Shown one piece after another: positions 34,447-42,758 of a DNA stretch of 64,000 nt. Numbering within the stretch: position 1 is the stretch's first letter; every line of letters begins with the position of its first letter. Source of the stretch: Terrimonas ginsenosidimutans (GTDB lineage Bacteria > Bacteroidota > Bacteroidia > Chitinophagales > Chitinophagaceae); assembly GCF_022012415.1 (NCBI RefSeq), contig NZ_JAKLTR010000023.1, forward strand, positions 1-64,000, in the 5' to 3' direction. A program made the translations under genes and the position numbers. The notes below the pieces were generated by a model. That model was not told where the DNA came from. It saw nothing but the letters and a program-made list of their open reading frames with translations, and searched no databases.

Positions 34447-34498
34447 CCATGTAGATAAAGAAAGAAGAGCGATAATGATGGAGTTGCTGAAAGTAAAA

Positions 34499-34522
34499 AT
34501 CCCTTCGAAGTATCGAAGGGAT
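34499..34522 (-). terminator. Hairpin with T-tract on the minus strand
   Basis: ATCCCTTCGA-AGTA-TCGAAGGGAT is a perfect 10-bp stem. The T-run (ATTTTTAC on the minus strand) follows the hairpin only when read leftwards. No minus-strand gene lies upstream (34523-34990), so it could end an unseen small RNA or leftward transcription from the lpxD region. Confidence 0.55.
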
Positions 34523-34559
34523 CATTATAATGGATGGGTTAGTAAGTACAGGGAAATAA

Positions 34560-34650
34560 ATTTCCCATCACAATATTAAATATATTTTTTACTATCCAAA
34601 AAAAAATCAATAACAATTTTATTCACATTTTAAAACAGGCTGTGGATAAT
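34560..34650. other. AT-rich segment with two DnaA-box matches, candidate replication origin
   Basis: A segment nearly all A/T (34570-34620) is followed by TTATTCACA (34619-34627) and, on the opposite strand, TTATCCACA (34641-34649). Both fit the DnaA-box consensus TTATNCACA. Small hairpins (GGGAAA-TAAA-TTTCCC at 34551-34566) flank it. The gap of 850 bp lies between divergent yicC and lpxD. Two boxes alone are suggestive, not proof. The rest of 34650-34860 shows no gene. Confidence 0.3.
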
Positions 34651-34862
34651 GGACCGGCCTTTTTCAATGATCTGTGATGATTTTTCAATGGTCTCTTAAC
34701 ACTTCATAGAATTGATGCAACAATGTATGTAAATAATATGATGTGCTGAAATGCTTGACTGGCGCATGTTTCAAGCGATGATAATTCTAACGTAATGTTA
34801 TGATGATGTAATGTTGCTGCACTTGATGCGATGATTTTTGATCAAAGTTTTTATGCTCAAAC

Positions 34863-34954
34863 GGTTTAAAAGGCGGTCGCCCGGGGCAAAAAAAATTTTT
34901 TAAACCAAAGACCCGCCGGGCGTTTAAAAATGCCCGGTTTATGCTTTGGCGGGT
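34863..34954. repeat. Nested palindromes overlapping the lpxD promoter region
   Basis: GGTTTAAA (34863-34870) pairs with TTTAAACC (34899-34906). Immediately after, ACCCGCC (34911-34917) pairs with GGCGGGT (34948-34954) around an inner CCGGGC (34916-34921)/GCCCGG (34932-34937) pair. The structure ends 10 bases before the lpxD -7 box and could be an operator or a bent terminator-like element. Confidence 0.5.
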
Positions 34955-34963
34955 GAATGCTGT

Positions 34964-34971
34964 TAACTTTG
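34964..34971 (+). promoter_or_regulatory. -7 box of lpxD-like gene
   Basis: TAACTTTG matches TAnnTTTG and lies 18 bases before the ATG at 34990. It also shows that the ATG at 34957 lies upstream of the predicted transcript start. Confidence 0.6.
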
Positions 34972-34989
34972 CGGACAAATATTCCTGTT

Positions 34990-35955
34990 ATGAAGTTTGA
35001 TAAACCTGTTCCGCTTTCCGAAATCGCATCTCTTATCGGCGCAGAGCTTATAGGTAATACAACAGCAAATGCTACTGGTATCAATGAGATCCATAAGGTT
35101 GAAAATGGTGACCTGGTTTTTGTAGATCACCCCAAGTACTACGATGCCTGTATACAGTCTGCTGCAAGTTTTATCATTATCAATAAGCAGGTTGACTTTC
35201 CGGAAGGCAAAGCATTACTGATCACGAGCGATCCTTTTGAGGCATACCAGACGATCATCCGTCATTTCAGACCGTTCAATCCGTCGATGAAGATGATCAG
35301 TGAGACCTCTGCTGCCGGGGAAGGTACCGTGATCATGCCTGGCGCGTACATCGGCAATCATGTAACCATCGGAGCGAACTGTGTGATCCATCCCAACGTT
35401 ACGATCATGGATCACTGTGTGCTGGGAGATGAGGTGGTGATCCAGGCTGGAACTGTAATTGGCAGTGATGCATTCTACTATAACAAGAAAACGAACCGTG
35501 AGATCCACTACAAACGGATGCTCAGCGGCGGACGTGTTGTCATCGCCAATGGTGTCGAGATCGGTGCAGGTTGTACGATCGACCGCGGCGTAAGTGGTGA
35601 TACATTCATCGGAGCCGGTACAAAAATGGATAACCTCGTTCATATAGGACATGATACCGTTGTAGGCAAAAATTGTCTGTTTGCCGCACAGGTAGGCATT
35701 GCCGGAGCAACCACTATTGAAGACAATGTCATTCTCTGGGGCCAGGTTGGCGTCAGCAAAACACTCACCATCGGCAAAGATGCTGTTGTTCTCGCCCAAA
35801 GCGGAGTTCCTTCATCACTCCCGGGCGGCAAAACATACTTCGGCTATCCCGCTGAAGATGCCGGACAAAAGAAAAGAGAATTTGTTTGGATCAAGAGGAT
35901 CCCGCAACTCTGGGACCTTGTAATGAAACAGAAACGCGAACGCGAACGCGAATAG
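34990..35955 (+). CDS. LpxD-like UDP-3-O-acylglucosamine N-acyltransferase
   Basis: A 321-residue left-handed beta-helix acyltransferase. An N-terminal uridine-binding domain (about 1-100, NEIHKVENGDLVFVDHPKYY) is followed by hexapeptide repeats from about 105 (GEGTVIMPGAYIGNHVTIGA onward). The catalytic-type histidine is in DNLVHIGHDTVVG (about residue 220). It would add the N-linked acyl chain in lipid A synthesis. No lpxA, lpxC or fabZ is adjacent, so it may be a second, stand-alone family member. The last residues (KRERERE) are encoded by the left arm of a word-built inverted repeat, extending the natural C-terminus. Confidence 0.82.
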   Translation: MKFDKPVPLSEIASLIGAELIGNTTANATGINEIHKVENGDLVFVDHPKYYDACIQSAASFIIINKQVDFPEGKALLITSDPFEAYQTIIRHFRPFNPSMKMISETSAAGEGTVIMPGAYIGNHVTIGANCVIHPNVTIMDHCVLGDEVVIQAGTVIGSDAFYYNKKTNREIHYKRMLSGGRVVIANGVEIGAGCTIDRGVSGDTFIGAGTKMDNLVHIGHDTVVGKNCLFAAQVGIAGATTIEDNVILWGQVGVSKTLTIGKDAVVLAQSGVPSSLPGGKTYFGYPAEDAGQKKREFVWIKRIPQLWDLVMKQKRERERE

Positions 35956-36159
35956 AACGCGAACGCGAATAGAACGCGAATGGCCGCGAATGCCCACGAA
36001 TAGCGTGCTACACAGCCAGCCGGCTCAAATATCCGCCGCAATAAAATAAAGCCATGCATTATTGCATGGCTTTATTGTTTCAACGTGCCAACAAGTTCTT
36101 TCCTATAGTACATTATTCGTGTGCATTCGTGGCAATTCGCGTGCATTCGCGTTCGCGTT
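35934..36159. repeat. Stop-to-stop inverted repeat with nested terminator, CGCGAATG word family
   Basis: The left arm 35934-36005 iterates GAACGCGAACGCGAATA and CGCGAATG. The right arm 36114-36159 holds the complement. The left arm starts inside the lpxD-like gene and the right arm ends at the stop codon of the convergent gene. A perfect bidirectional terminator is centred in the loop. The vocabulary is that of 6736-6917. Confidence 0.9.
36045..36076. terminator. Perfect bidirectional terminator
   Basis: AATAAAGCCATGCA (36045-36058) and TGCATGGCTTTATT (36063-36076) form a 14-bp perfect stem with a 4-base loop between convergent genes. Confidence 0.9.
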
Positions 36160-37229
36160 TAGTAATCCAGGGGTAGCTGATCCGCAATATTCTTCCAGCT
36201 CCAGTAGCCTTGGTTCACCCAATCCTTTTGTTCGTAATAGTAGCCATTTTCTTTGATGGCGATGCTGTTCCTGATATCGATATACGAGATCTGTACGGCA
36301 ACGTTTTTGGGAAGCTTGAACTGTTTCAGGTATTCCGGGTCGGGGCGTTGAGCGGTATATGTTACGCTGATCTTACGCGGATACCAGATCTCCACCTGCA
36401 TGGTGCTGTCCAGCGCACCATAGTAAAGTGTGTCGTAAGGGTTAGTAATGCGGCTGAAGCTGGCGTCTTTGTTTTCATCCAACAGATCGATGGTAAAACC
36501 TTCCTGAGCAACGGTACTATCGTAATAGCTCCGCATAAAATGAAGCTTTGAGCCGAGGTAAGCCTTTTCCCTCGCTTGTGCCCAAACCTTCTTCAGGCTA
36601 TCGGTTCCTTCCATTTCCGAATAAAGGCAGAAGCCGCTGTAAGAACTGATACCGGTGTTGTAATCATAGATAAACGAATCGAGCTGATAGCGCATATTGT
36701 ATCCCAGTGCCCTGTTCTCGATCTGAAGAGGTTCAGTGGCAAGCACGCGAAGCTTATTGCTTTTCTTCAGCAGGTAGAACTTCAACACATCATTATTGAG
36801 AAAACTGCTTTTGGCTGCGTTGGGAGTGGTGCCTATGAATTGCTCGACAAAAAAGCTGCCGTACCGTTCCCATCCGTCTTTCAGTTCATTGCTGCTTTTT
36901 ATGATCACTTCGGTCATACTTTTCTCCTCACGCGCCATTTCAATATCAGGAAGATGAGCGTCAGTATGACTGATCTGCAGGCGGTGGGTCTGATAGCCGG
37001 TGAAGCTGATGATCAATTCGTATCCTCCGGAGGATTTCAATGCTAAAGAAAATTCGCCCTGTTTGTTGCTGGTAGTACCAGATGTCGTATTCTGGCAATA
37101 GACGGAGGCTCCGGATAAGGGCTCCTTTGTTTCTGCATCAATTACTTTTCCGGATATGTTGAACTGGGCATTTGCTGCAACAGAAAGAATAGTGAACAGC
37201 AGGAAGAATAGAAACCTGGTGTTTTGCAT
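36159..37229 (-). CDS. Secreted protein with carboxypeptidase-like regulatory domain
   Basis: A 356-residue exported protein. After the signal peptide (MQNTRFLFFLLFTILSVAANAQ) comes a carboxypeptidase regulatory-like domain of about 85 residues (GKVIDAETKEPLSGASVYCQ, KQGEFSLAL, ISFTGYQTHRLQI). This is the same fold found at the N-terminus of SusC-type receptors. The remaining 240 residues are not recognised and contain no TonB box or barrel. It may be a surface or periplasmic binding or adhesive protein. It stands alone on the minus strand; the stop lies at the end of a repeat arm. Confidence 0.75.
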   Translation of the reverse strand: MQNTRFLFFLLFTILSVAANAQFNISGKVIDAETKEPLSGASVYCQNTTSGTTSNKQGEFSLALKSSGGYELIISFTGYQTHRLQISHTDAHLPDIEMAREEKSMTEVIIKSSNELKDGWERYGSFFVEQFIGTTPNAAKSSFLNNDVLKFYLLKKSNKLRVLATEPLQIENRALGYNMRYQLDSFIYDYNTGISSYSGFCLYSEMEGTDSLKKVWAQAREKAYLGSKLHFMRSYYDSTVAQEGFTIDLLDENKDASFSRITNPYDTLYYGALDSTMQVEIWYPRKISVTYTAQRPDPEYLKQFKLPKNVAVQISYIDIRNSIAIKENGYYYEQKDWVNQGYWSWKNIADQLPLDY

Positions 37230-37348
37230 AGTATTGAATTAATGTCTAAAGATACATTTTAAGGATGGCCCCGGCCAGCGTAAATCTTCGCTTCAACGGT
37301 TTTTTAACATCCCGCCGGTACGGGTCAAACCTGATGCCAGAGACTTCC

Positions 37349-37469
37349 GGGTTCAAAGGTTTAAGTGTCAGGTTTAAATGTTTGATGGTTCAACAGCAGG
37401 ATTTTCAAAACAGGTTCGGAGACCACACTTTTAAACGTTCGGCAATTAAACAGTTAAACTTTAAAACCC
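37349..37469. repeat. Imperfect inverted repeat, GTTTAAAGGTTT words
   Basis: The left arm 37349-37393 (GGGTTCAAAGGTTTAAG...GGTTTAAATGTTTGATGG) and the right arm 37423-37469 (TTTTAAACGTTCGG...AAACAGTTAAACTTTAAAACCC) are word-complementary. It fills the 242-bp gap between two minus-strand genes and matches the families at 23055-23243 and 40380-40448. Confidence 0.6.
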
Positions 37470-37471
37470 GA

Positions 37472-38479
37472 TCAGTTTGTTTTTGAAGACACCTGCGCCA
37501 GGTATTTTTTGCAGGCATGATCTATCGCCTCATTCAGTGGGGTAAAACGGAAGCCCTGAAGGGTTTGTAAAATTTTGGCATTTTCAAAAGTAGTATTGCT
37601 GTGTGCCACTTTTGCGCTTTCTTTTGTTAATACAGGGGAGTGACCGGTAAAGAATGATTTGATCTTTTCCCATCTCCAGGCAATACCCATCATTGATGGT
37701 GTTGTCTGTTTCTTTGGATGAGGTCTGCCAAATCCTTCGGCCATGGTGTCAAGCAACTGTTTGAAGGTCCAGTTATCACCCGCAATAATGAACCGTTGCT
37801 CTGTGATATCGGTTTCCATCAGTAATACAGTTGCCCGGGCTACATCCTCTACCGCAACAAATCCGTTTTTTCCCGGACTGTACCAGTCGAATCCCTTGTA
37901 AACGCTCTTAAAGATCGCGCTGCTTCCGGTATTCCAATCGCCATAGCCAAGGATGGTTGCGGGGTTTAGAATAACAGCGTCGAGTCCTTCGCCGATCGCG
38001 CGCCATACTTCCAGCTCTGCCTTGTGTTTGCTTTTCGCGTAATGGGTATTCGATTTGTTATTTTCCCATTTACTCATTTCACTGACAGACTGGCCCTGAA
38101 GCGTTCTTCCCAGTGCAGCTACCGAACTTATGTAAACGAGTCGGCGGATATTTTGTTCCAGCGCAATATTGACAACATTTGCCGTGCCCTCAACATTCAC
38201 CTGGTACATCTCATGCCTGTTCTTCGGGGAAAAAGAAACAACTGCCGCTGAATGGATCACCGTGTCCACATCCTCCATCGCTTCTTCAAGAAAGATCACA
38301 TCAAGAATATCGCCCTCGATCCACTCCACTTTTTCCAGAATGGACGACGAAATATAGAATGGCATCCTCGATCTCTCCCTGCGGATCGCTTTCACCGCAT
38401 AGCCTTTCTCCACCAGCTCTTTGATGATGTATGCTCCGAGAAATCCGGTTCCGCCTGTAACAAGGACTTTGCTGGACAA
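37472..38479 (-). CDS. NAD-dependent epimerase/dehydratase family protein
   Basis: A 335-residue extended-type SDR enzyme. It has the Rossmann motif VTGGTGFLGAYI at the N-terminus, DVDTVIHSAAVVSF around residue 70, the serine in VYISSVAALG and the catalytic pair in THYAKSKHKAELE (Tyr and Lys about residues 146-150). The overall pattern resembles dihydroflavonol-reductase-like or nucleoside-sugar epimerases, and the substrate cannot be told. Its own promoter is probably upstream near 38507 (TATCTTCG, a near-match of the -7 box). Confidence 0.85.
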   Translation of the reverse strand: MSSKVLVTGGTGFLGAYIIKELVEKGYAVKAIRRERSRMPFYISSSILEKVEWIEGDILDVIFLEEAMEDVDTVIHSAAVVSFSPKNRHEMYQVNVEGTANVVNIALEQNIRRLVYISSVAALGRTLQGQSVSEMSKWENNKSNTHYAKSKHKAELEVWRAIGEGLDAVILNPATILGYGDWNTGSSAIFKSVYKGFDWYSPGKNGFVAVEDVARATVLLMETDITEQRFIIAGDNWTFKQLLDTMAEGFGRPHPKKQTTPSMMGIAWRWEKIKSFFTGHSPVLTKESAKVAHSNTTFENAKILQTLQGFRFTPLNEAIDHACKKYLAQVSSKTN

Positions 38480-38548
38480 ATTCGTTTAGTTGTTGATAAG
38501 AGGATGCGAAGATAGTCAGGAAAGGGGACATTCTGTGGAACGGGTAGC

Positions 38549-38675
38549 CTTGATCGTTGCTCGATCACCGTTGTCCGTTGACCGGATTTTTCGCTTCTGT
38601 TACCTGTCTGTTCGTTGCCGTATGTTATTCTTCATCCTGATCGGTGAACGGGCAACGGTGAACGATCAACGATAC
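38549..38675. repeat. Inverted repeat, CGTTGTCCGTTGACCGG word family, overlapping a stop codon
   Basis: The left arm 38549-38585 (TGATCGTTGCTCGATCACCG, TTGTCCGTTGACCGG) pairs with the right arm 38639-38675 (GATCGGTGAACGGGCAACGG, TGAACGATCAACG). The right arm includes the last codons and stop of the 3-hydroxyacyl-CoA dehydrogenase gene (38666 onward). The vocabulary matches 8824-8971. Confidence 0.8.
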
Positions 38676-39514
38676 TCGTAATATCCTATCCCCGCCTTCT
38701 GCCCCAATTTCCCCTCCTCTACTTTTTGTTTTTGTACGTAAGATGGCCGGAGACGTTCGGGCTGATGCATCTGTTCATACACAGAGCAGCTGACCGCATA
38801 GTTGATATCGTTACCGATCAGGTCCATCAGTTTGAATGGTCCCATTTTAAAGCCGGTTGCTTCGAGAAGCTGATCGAGTTGTTTAAAATTCGTTTTCTCT
38901 TCTTCGATCAATCGCAGCGATTCAATATAGTAGGGACGTGCTACGCGATTTACAATGAAGCCAGGGGAGTCTTTACACACCACCGGTGTTTTTCCCATGC
39001 GCTGAGTAAGCTTTACCATTATTTCTGCCAGCCCGGGCACAGTGTGTGGCGTTGTAACGATCTCTACCAGTTTCATCAGTGGTGCAGGGTTGAAGAAGTG
39101 CAGACCGATCACGCGTGACGGCTGTATTACACCATTGGCAATTTCTGTGATACTGAGAGATGATGTATTGCTTGCGAAAATGCATTCGCTGTGATTCAAC
39201 TCCGCCAACTGGTTGAACAGTGAGATCTTTACAGGAAGTTTTTCGACAACGGCTTCGATGAAAAGATCTGCCAGGCAGGTTTGAAGGTCTGATGTGAAAG
39301 AGATCCGTTCCAGCGCCTGTTGCTTTTCTTCGACGCTGATCTTTTCCCGTTCTACGGATTTTTGAAGACTTCGCTCTATACCTGCTTTTGCCTTGTCCAG
39401 CATCTCAGGATTGAGATCGTATAGCAGCGTGTAAAACCCCGATTGTGCAGCTACCTGTGCAATGCCGCTTCCCATCGTACCGGCGCCGCAAACGCAAATA
39501 GTATTGATTTCCAC
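38666..39514 (-). CDS. 3-hydroxyacyl-CoA dehydrogenase
   Basis: A 282-residue soluble enzyme of the 3-hydroxybutyryl-CoA dehydrogenase type. The NAD site is CVCGAGTMGSGIAQVAAQSG. The catalytic His lies in RVIGLHFFNPAPLMKLVEIV (about residue 140), with ASNTSSLSI, the family asparagine near PGFIVNRVARPYY, and a helical C-terminal domain. It acts in fatty-acid or butyrate-type metabolism. It stands alone. The last two codons and stop overlap an inverted-repeat arm. Confidence 0.92.
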   Translation of the reverse strand: MEINTICVCGAGTMGSGIAQVAAQSGFYTLLYDLNPEMLDKAKAGIERSLQKSVEREKISVEEKQQALERISFTSDLQTCLADLFIEAVVEKLPVKISLFNQLAELNHSECIFASNTSSLSITEIANGVIQPSRVIGLHFFNPAPLMKLVEIVTTPHTVPGLAEIMVKLTQRMGKTPVVCKDSPGFIVNRVARPYYIESLRLIEEEKTNFKQLDQLLEATGFKMGPFKLMDLIGNDINYAVSCSVYEQMHQPERLRPSYVQKQKVEEGKLGQKAGIGYYEYR

Positions 39515-39785
39515 AATGGCTGTTTTTAGGTGGTAAAGATATTCGTTTGGTGATTGAAATGTTTACCTCATTCACCGGCTAACAGGAATAATGTCATTCG
39601 GCGTTGGTCACGTGATCCGTTACGAAGATACATTGCCCGCAGAGTAAGGAGTATTTTAAAATGTCACCGCCGCGCTCCCCTACCGATAATTCTGCATGAT
39701 GCCACGGAATGATCTAAACCACATCAATCTGAAGGCATGTTTTTATTCTTCAAAAACATATTCTACCTTGAAACAAATTTTTTCT

Positions 39786-40367
39786 ATGAATGAAACGATC
39801 GCCGCACCTGCAGACATTCCGAATGATCCTGCTCCGCAAAAAACGCATACGAGTTCAAAAACACCATCTTCCATTGCATTTGCCGTTGGCGCTTTGCTAT
39901 TCTTCCTTCCCTTTCTCGAAATAAAATGTAATAATATGTCGCTCCAGAAGCTCAGCGGGGCCGAACTGGCTACTGGCTATAAGATCAAAGGGCCGGGATC
40001 CCAGAATACCTTGTTTGAAGGATTGGTAAGAGAAAACACGGACAATAAACCCGGTATTTCGAAGGATGAAAATAAGGAGCCGAATTTGTATGCATTAGCT
40101 GCGCTCGCGTTGGGCGGGCTAGGGTTGATATTGTCATTTACCAATATCAAAGCGGCTGGCATTGGGGGTGTGCTGACCGGCTCACTGGCTGCCGCGGCAC
40201 TTATCGGTTTGATGATAGACGTGAACCGCCAGCTGAAATCAGAAATGAAGTTTGATGGGGTAAGTTCAGATGTGAGTATCGCGGTCGATTTCACCCCGTG
40301 GTTCTATATCTCCATCGTCTCTTTTGCTCTGGCCGCCTATTTCAGTTATAAGCGGATGAAAACCTAA
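39786..40367 (+). CDS. Predicted four-helix membrane protein, unrecognised
   Basis: A 193-residue protein that I do not recognise. From the ATG at 39786 it begins with a hydrophilic Pro/Thr-rich segment of about 30 residues. Four hydrophobic stretches follow, near 33-48 (IAFAVGALLFFLPFLEI), 100-115, 120-142 and 168-186. The loop between helices 1 and 2 contains KCNNMSLQKLSGAELATGY. The ATG at 39696 would add 30 residues of little coding character. The gene is convergent with pheS across a near-perfect 31-bp hairpin. No function is assigned. Confidence 0.65.
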   Translation: MNETIAAPADIPNDPAPQKTHTSSKTPSSIAFAVGALLFFLPFLEIKCNNMSLQKLSGAELATGYKIKGPGSQNTLFEGLVRENTDNKPGISKDENKEPNLYALAALALGGLGLILSFTNIKAAGIGGVLTGSLAAAALIGLMIDVNRQLKSEMKFDGVSSDVSIAVDFTPWFYISIVSFALAAYFSYKRMKT

Positions 40368-40379
40368 AAGCTGCAATAG

Positions 40380-40448
40380 TATAAAAGTTTAAAGGTTTTA
40401 AAGTTTGGAGAGGTCTGCTCCCAACTTTAAAACCTTTAAATTTTTATA
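40380..40448. terminator. 31-bp hairpin between convergent genes, GTTTAAAGGTTTTAAAG words
   Basis: Arms 40380-40410 and 40418-40448 pair at 29 of 31 positions with a 7-base loop. The A/T-rich ends make it a likely bidirectional terminator. It is the tightest member of the word family also at 23055-23243 and 37349-37469. Confidence 0.85.
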
Positions 40449-40464
40449 CAGCCAAACTTTTTCG

Positions 40465-41496
40465 TCAGATCGCCGGGGTGAATTGCCGCAGGAACCTGAT
40501 ATCATTTTCACTGAAGAGTCTTATATCATTGATATCGTATTTCAGCAAGGCCGGTCTCTCGATACCCATGCCGAATGCGAACCCTGTGTATTTGTTCGGA
40601 TCGATATTACAGTTCTGCAATACGTTGGGATGGACCATTCCACATCCAAGGATCTCTACCCAACCGGTCTTCTTACAGATATTGCAGCCTTTACCGCCGC
40701 AAATGAAACAGCTGACATCCATCTCCGCACTTGGTTCTGTGAACGGGAAATAAGATGGGCGGAAACGGACCTTCACATCTTTACCATACATCTCTTTTAC
40801 GAAGAAATAAAGTGTTTGCTTCAGGTCGGCAAAGGAAACATTCTCGTCGATATACAACCCTTCAACCTGGTGAAAGAAGCAATGGCTTCTCGCGCTAACG
40901 GTTTCATTACGGTAAACACGTCCCGGGCAGATCACACGGATGGGCAGTTTGCCTTTTTCCATTTCACGGATCTGTGTATTGCTGGTGTGTGTTCGCAATA
41001 CCCAGTCGGGATTCTGCTGGATATAGAACGTGTCCTGCATATCGCGGGCGGGGTGATGTGGCGGAAGATTGAGCGCACCGAAGTTATGCCAGTCATCTTC
41101 AATCTCCGGCCCTTCGGCTTCCGCAAAGCCAAGACGCTGGAAGATCGAAACGATCCTGTTCTTCATCATCGTGATCGGGTGACGGCTGCCGATCGGGATC
41201 GGATCGCCCGGAAGGCTCAGATCGATACTGGTACCCACACTTGCAGGACCACTATCGGCCGCAAGCTTGAGGTCTTCATAACGTTGTTCCGTAAAAAGTT
41301 TGAATTCGTTCAGGATCTGGCCAAATTCCTTTTTCTTATCGGCCGGAACATTTTTCATTTCCCCCATCACCGACTTCACCAGTCCTTTGGTTCCCAGGTA
41401 TTTTATGCGGAACTCCTCCAGCTGCTTTTCGTCAGGGGCTGTAGCGGAAGCGATCTCCGATTTGTATGCTTCGAGTTGTTGTAACAGTGAATCCAT
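40465..41496 (-). CDS. pheS: Phenylalanine-tRNA ligase alpha subunit
   Basis: A 343-residue catalytic subunit of PheRS. Class II aminoacyl-tRNA synthetase motifs are visible: HPITMMKNRIVSIFQRLGF (motif 1 region), TSNTQIREMEKGKLPIR then GRVYRNETVSARSHCFFHQVEG (motif 2), and GFAFGMGIERPALLKY (motif 3). The phenylalanine-specific FTEPSAEMDVSC and CKKTGWVEILGCGMVHP are also present. pheT is not adjacent. The -7 box ends only 4 bases before the ATG. Confidence 0.96.
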   Translation of the reverse strand: MDSLLQQLEAYKSEIASATAPDEKQLEEFRIKYLGTKGLVKSVMGEMKNVPADKKKEFGQILNEFKLFTEQRYEDLKLAADSGPASVGTSIDLSLPGDPIPIGSRHPITMMKNRIVSIFQRLGFAEAEGPEIEDDWHNFGALNLPPHHPARDMQDTFYIQQNPDWVLRTHTSNTQIREMEKGKLPIRVICPGRVYRNETVSARSHCFFHQVEGLYIDENVSFADLKQTLYFFVKEMYGKDVKVRFRPSYFPFTEPSAEMDVSCFICGGKGCNICKKTGWVEILGCGMVHPNVLQNCNIDPNKYTGFAFGMGIERPALLKYDINDIRLFSENDIRFLRQFTPAI

Positions 41497-41500
41497 GCCG

Positions 41501-41508
41501 CAAATATA
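41501..41508 (-). promoter_or_regulatory. -7 box of pheS
   Basis: On the minus strand TATATTTG matches TAnnTTTG and ends 4 bases before the pheS ATG (41496), which predicts a leaderless or nearly leaderless mRNA. Confidence 0.55.
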
Positions 41509-41720
41509 CGCCTAAGAGGGATAAGGAGGAAAAGGAGGAGAAGAGAGGGTTTATGGCGGAAATGTTTTTTTATTGGAAAATGGGAGGTGTCAGGCTCGCC
41601 TCCTCCCCGGTTGTTAAAGATTGGGCGGCTGCCATCTTTCATATGGGCGACTCTGAAGTTAGAAGCAGTCCGTGTTTCAGGTTCAACAGGGGGAGTTGAC
41701 TTTTTACCTGGCCGAAATGA

Positions 41721-42758
41721 CTAGTTATTATCAATGATGATTTTCAGGGCCTTTTCTTTTGCTCCATTCAGGAAAATCTGATATGCTTCTTCAATTTCAC
41801 CCAATTTGAAATGATGGGTAATAAGTTTCTTCAAATCAAAACGATTCGCAGATACTGCTTTAATCAACATTGGGGTAGTATTTGTATTTACAAGTCCGGT
41901 AGTGATGGTCAGGTTCTTGATCCAAAGCTTTTCTATTTCAAAATCAACTTTTACTCCGTGTACACCTACATTTGCTATATGTGCCCCCGGTTTTACTATT
42001 TTCTGGCAAATATCCCATGTCGCAGGAATACCCACAGCCTCAATAGCAACATCTACGCCGTCGCCTACAATACTTTGTATGGTTTCCAAAACATTTTCCG
42101 ACCCTGAATTAATTATGTGGGTTGCGCCTAGTTCCTTGGCCAGATCTAATCTGTTTTCATCTATATCAATCATGATAATAATTGATGGCGAATAAAACTG
42201 TGCGGTTAGCAACACTGACATGCCAACCGGTCCTGCACCAACTATGGCAATTGCATCTCCGGGTTTCACCTGACCATATTGCACGCCTATTTCGTGTCCG
42301 GTAGGCAAGATATCACTTAGTAGAACCGCTATCTCATCATCAATTGAGGCAGGTACTTTATACAGGCTATTATCTGCATGTGGAATACGAACATACTCTG
42401 CCTGGACACCATCGATCATATAACCCAGGATCCAACCGCCATCTTTGCAATGCGAATACAATTGTTTTTTACAATACTCGCAGGAGCCGCAAGACGTAAT
42501 ACAGGAAATTAAAACCTTATCACCTTTCTTAAACTGTGTTACGCTTTCGCCTGCTTCTTCCACCAATCCTACACCTTCGTGTCCCAAGATGCGCCCATCA
42601 GCAATTTCTGGGTTTTTGCCTTTGTAAATACCTAAGTCCGTACCGCAAATAGTTGTTTTTAAAACCCTGATAATCGCATCTGTTGGATTTAAAATAGTCG
42701 GCTTTGGTCTTTCTTCCAAAGCGATATTGTGGTCGCCGTGATAAACCAATGCTTTCAT
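41721..42758 (-). CDS. Zinc-dependent alcohol dehydrogenase
   Basis: A 345-residue medium-chain dehydrogenase. Catalytic zinc ligands are Cys in TTICGTDLG (about residue 38) and His-Glu in LGHEGVGLVEEAG (about residues 59-60). The structural zinc site is CGSCEYCKKQLYSHC (four cysteines). The NAD motif is IVGAGPVGMS near residue 172, followed by an Asp (MIDID) that favours NAD. The pattern resembles threonine-dehydrogenase/sorbitol-type or formaldehyde-related enzymes. Its left neighbour is pheS; to its right the DNA turns AT-rich. The substrate is not assigned. Confidence 0.88.
   Translation of the reverse strand: MKALVYHGDHNIALEERPKPTILNPTDAIIRVLKTTICGTDLGIYKGKNPEIADGRILGHEGVGLVEEAGESVTQFKKGDKVLISCITSCGSCEYCKKQLYSHCKDGGWILGYMIDGVQAEYVRIPHADNSLYKVPASIDDEIAVLLSDILPTGHEIGVQYGQVKPGDAIAIVGAGPVGMSVLLTAQFYSPSIIIMIDIDENRLDLAKELGATHIINSGSENVLETIQSIVGDGVDVAIEAVGIPATWDICQKIVKPGAHIANVGVHGVKVDFEIEKLWIKNLTITTGLVNTNTTPMLIKAVSANRFDLKKLITHHFKLGEIEEAYQIFLNGAKEKALKIIIDNN

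Noticed and set aside
40405-41484. Long plus-strand open frame of 359 codons antisense to pheS
   Set aside because: PheS motifs are unambiguous on the minus strand; the antisense translation has no recognisable domain.
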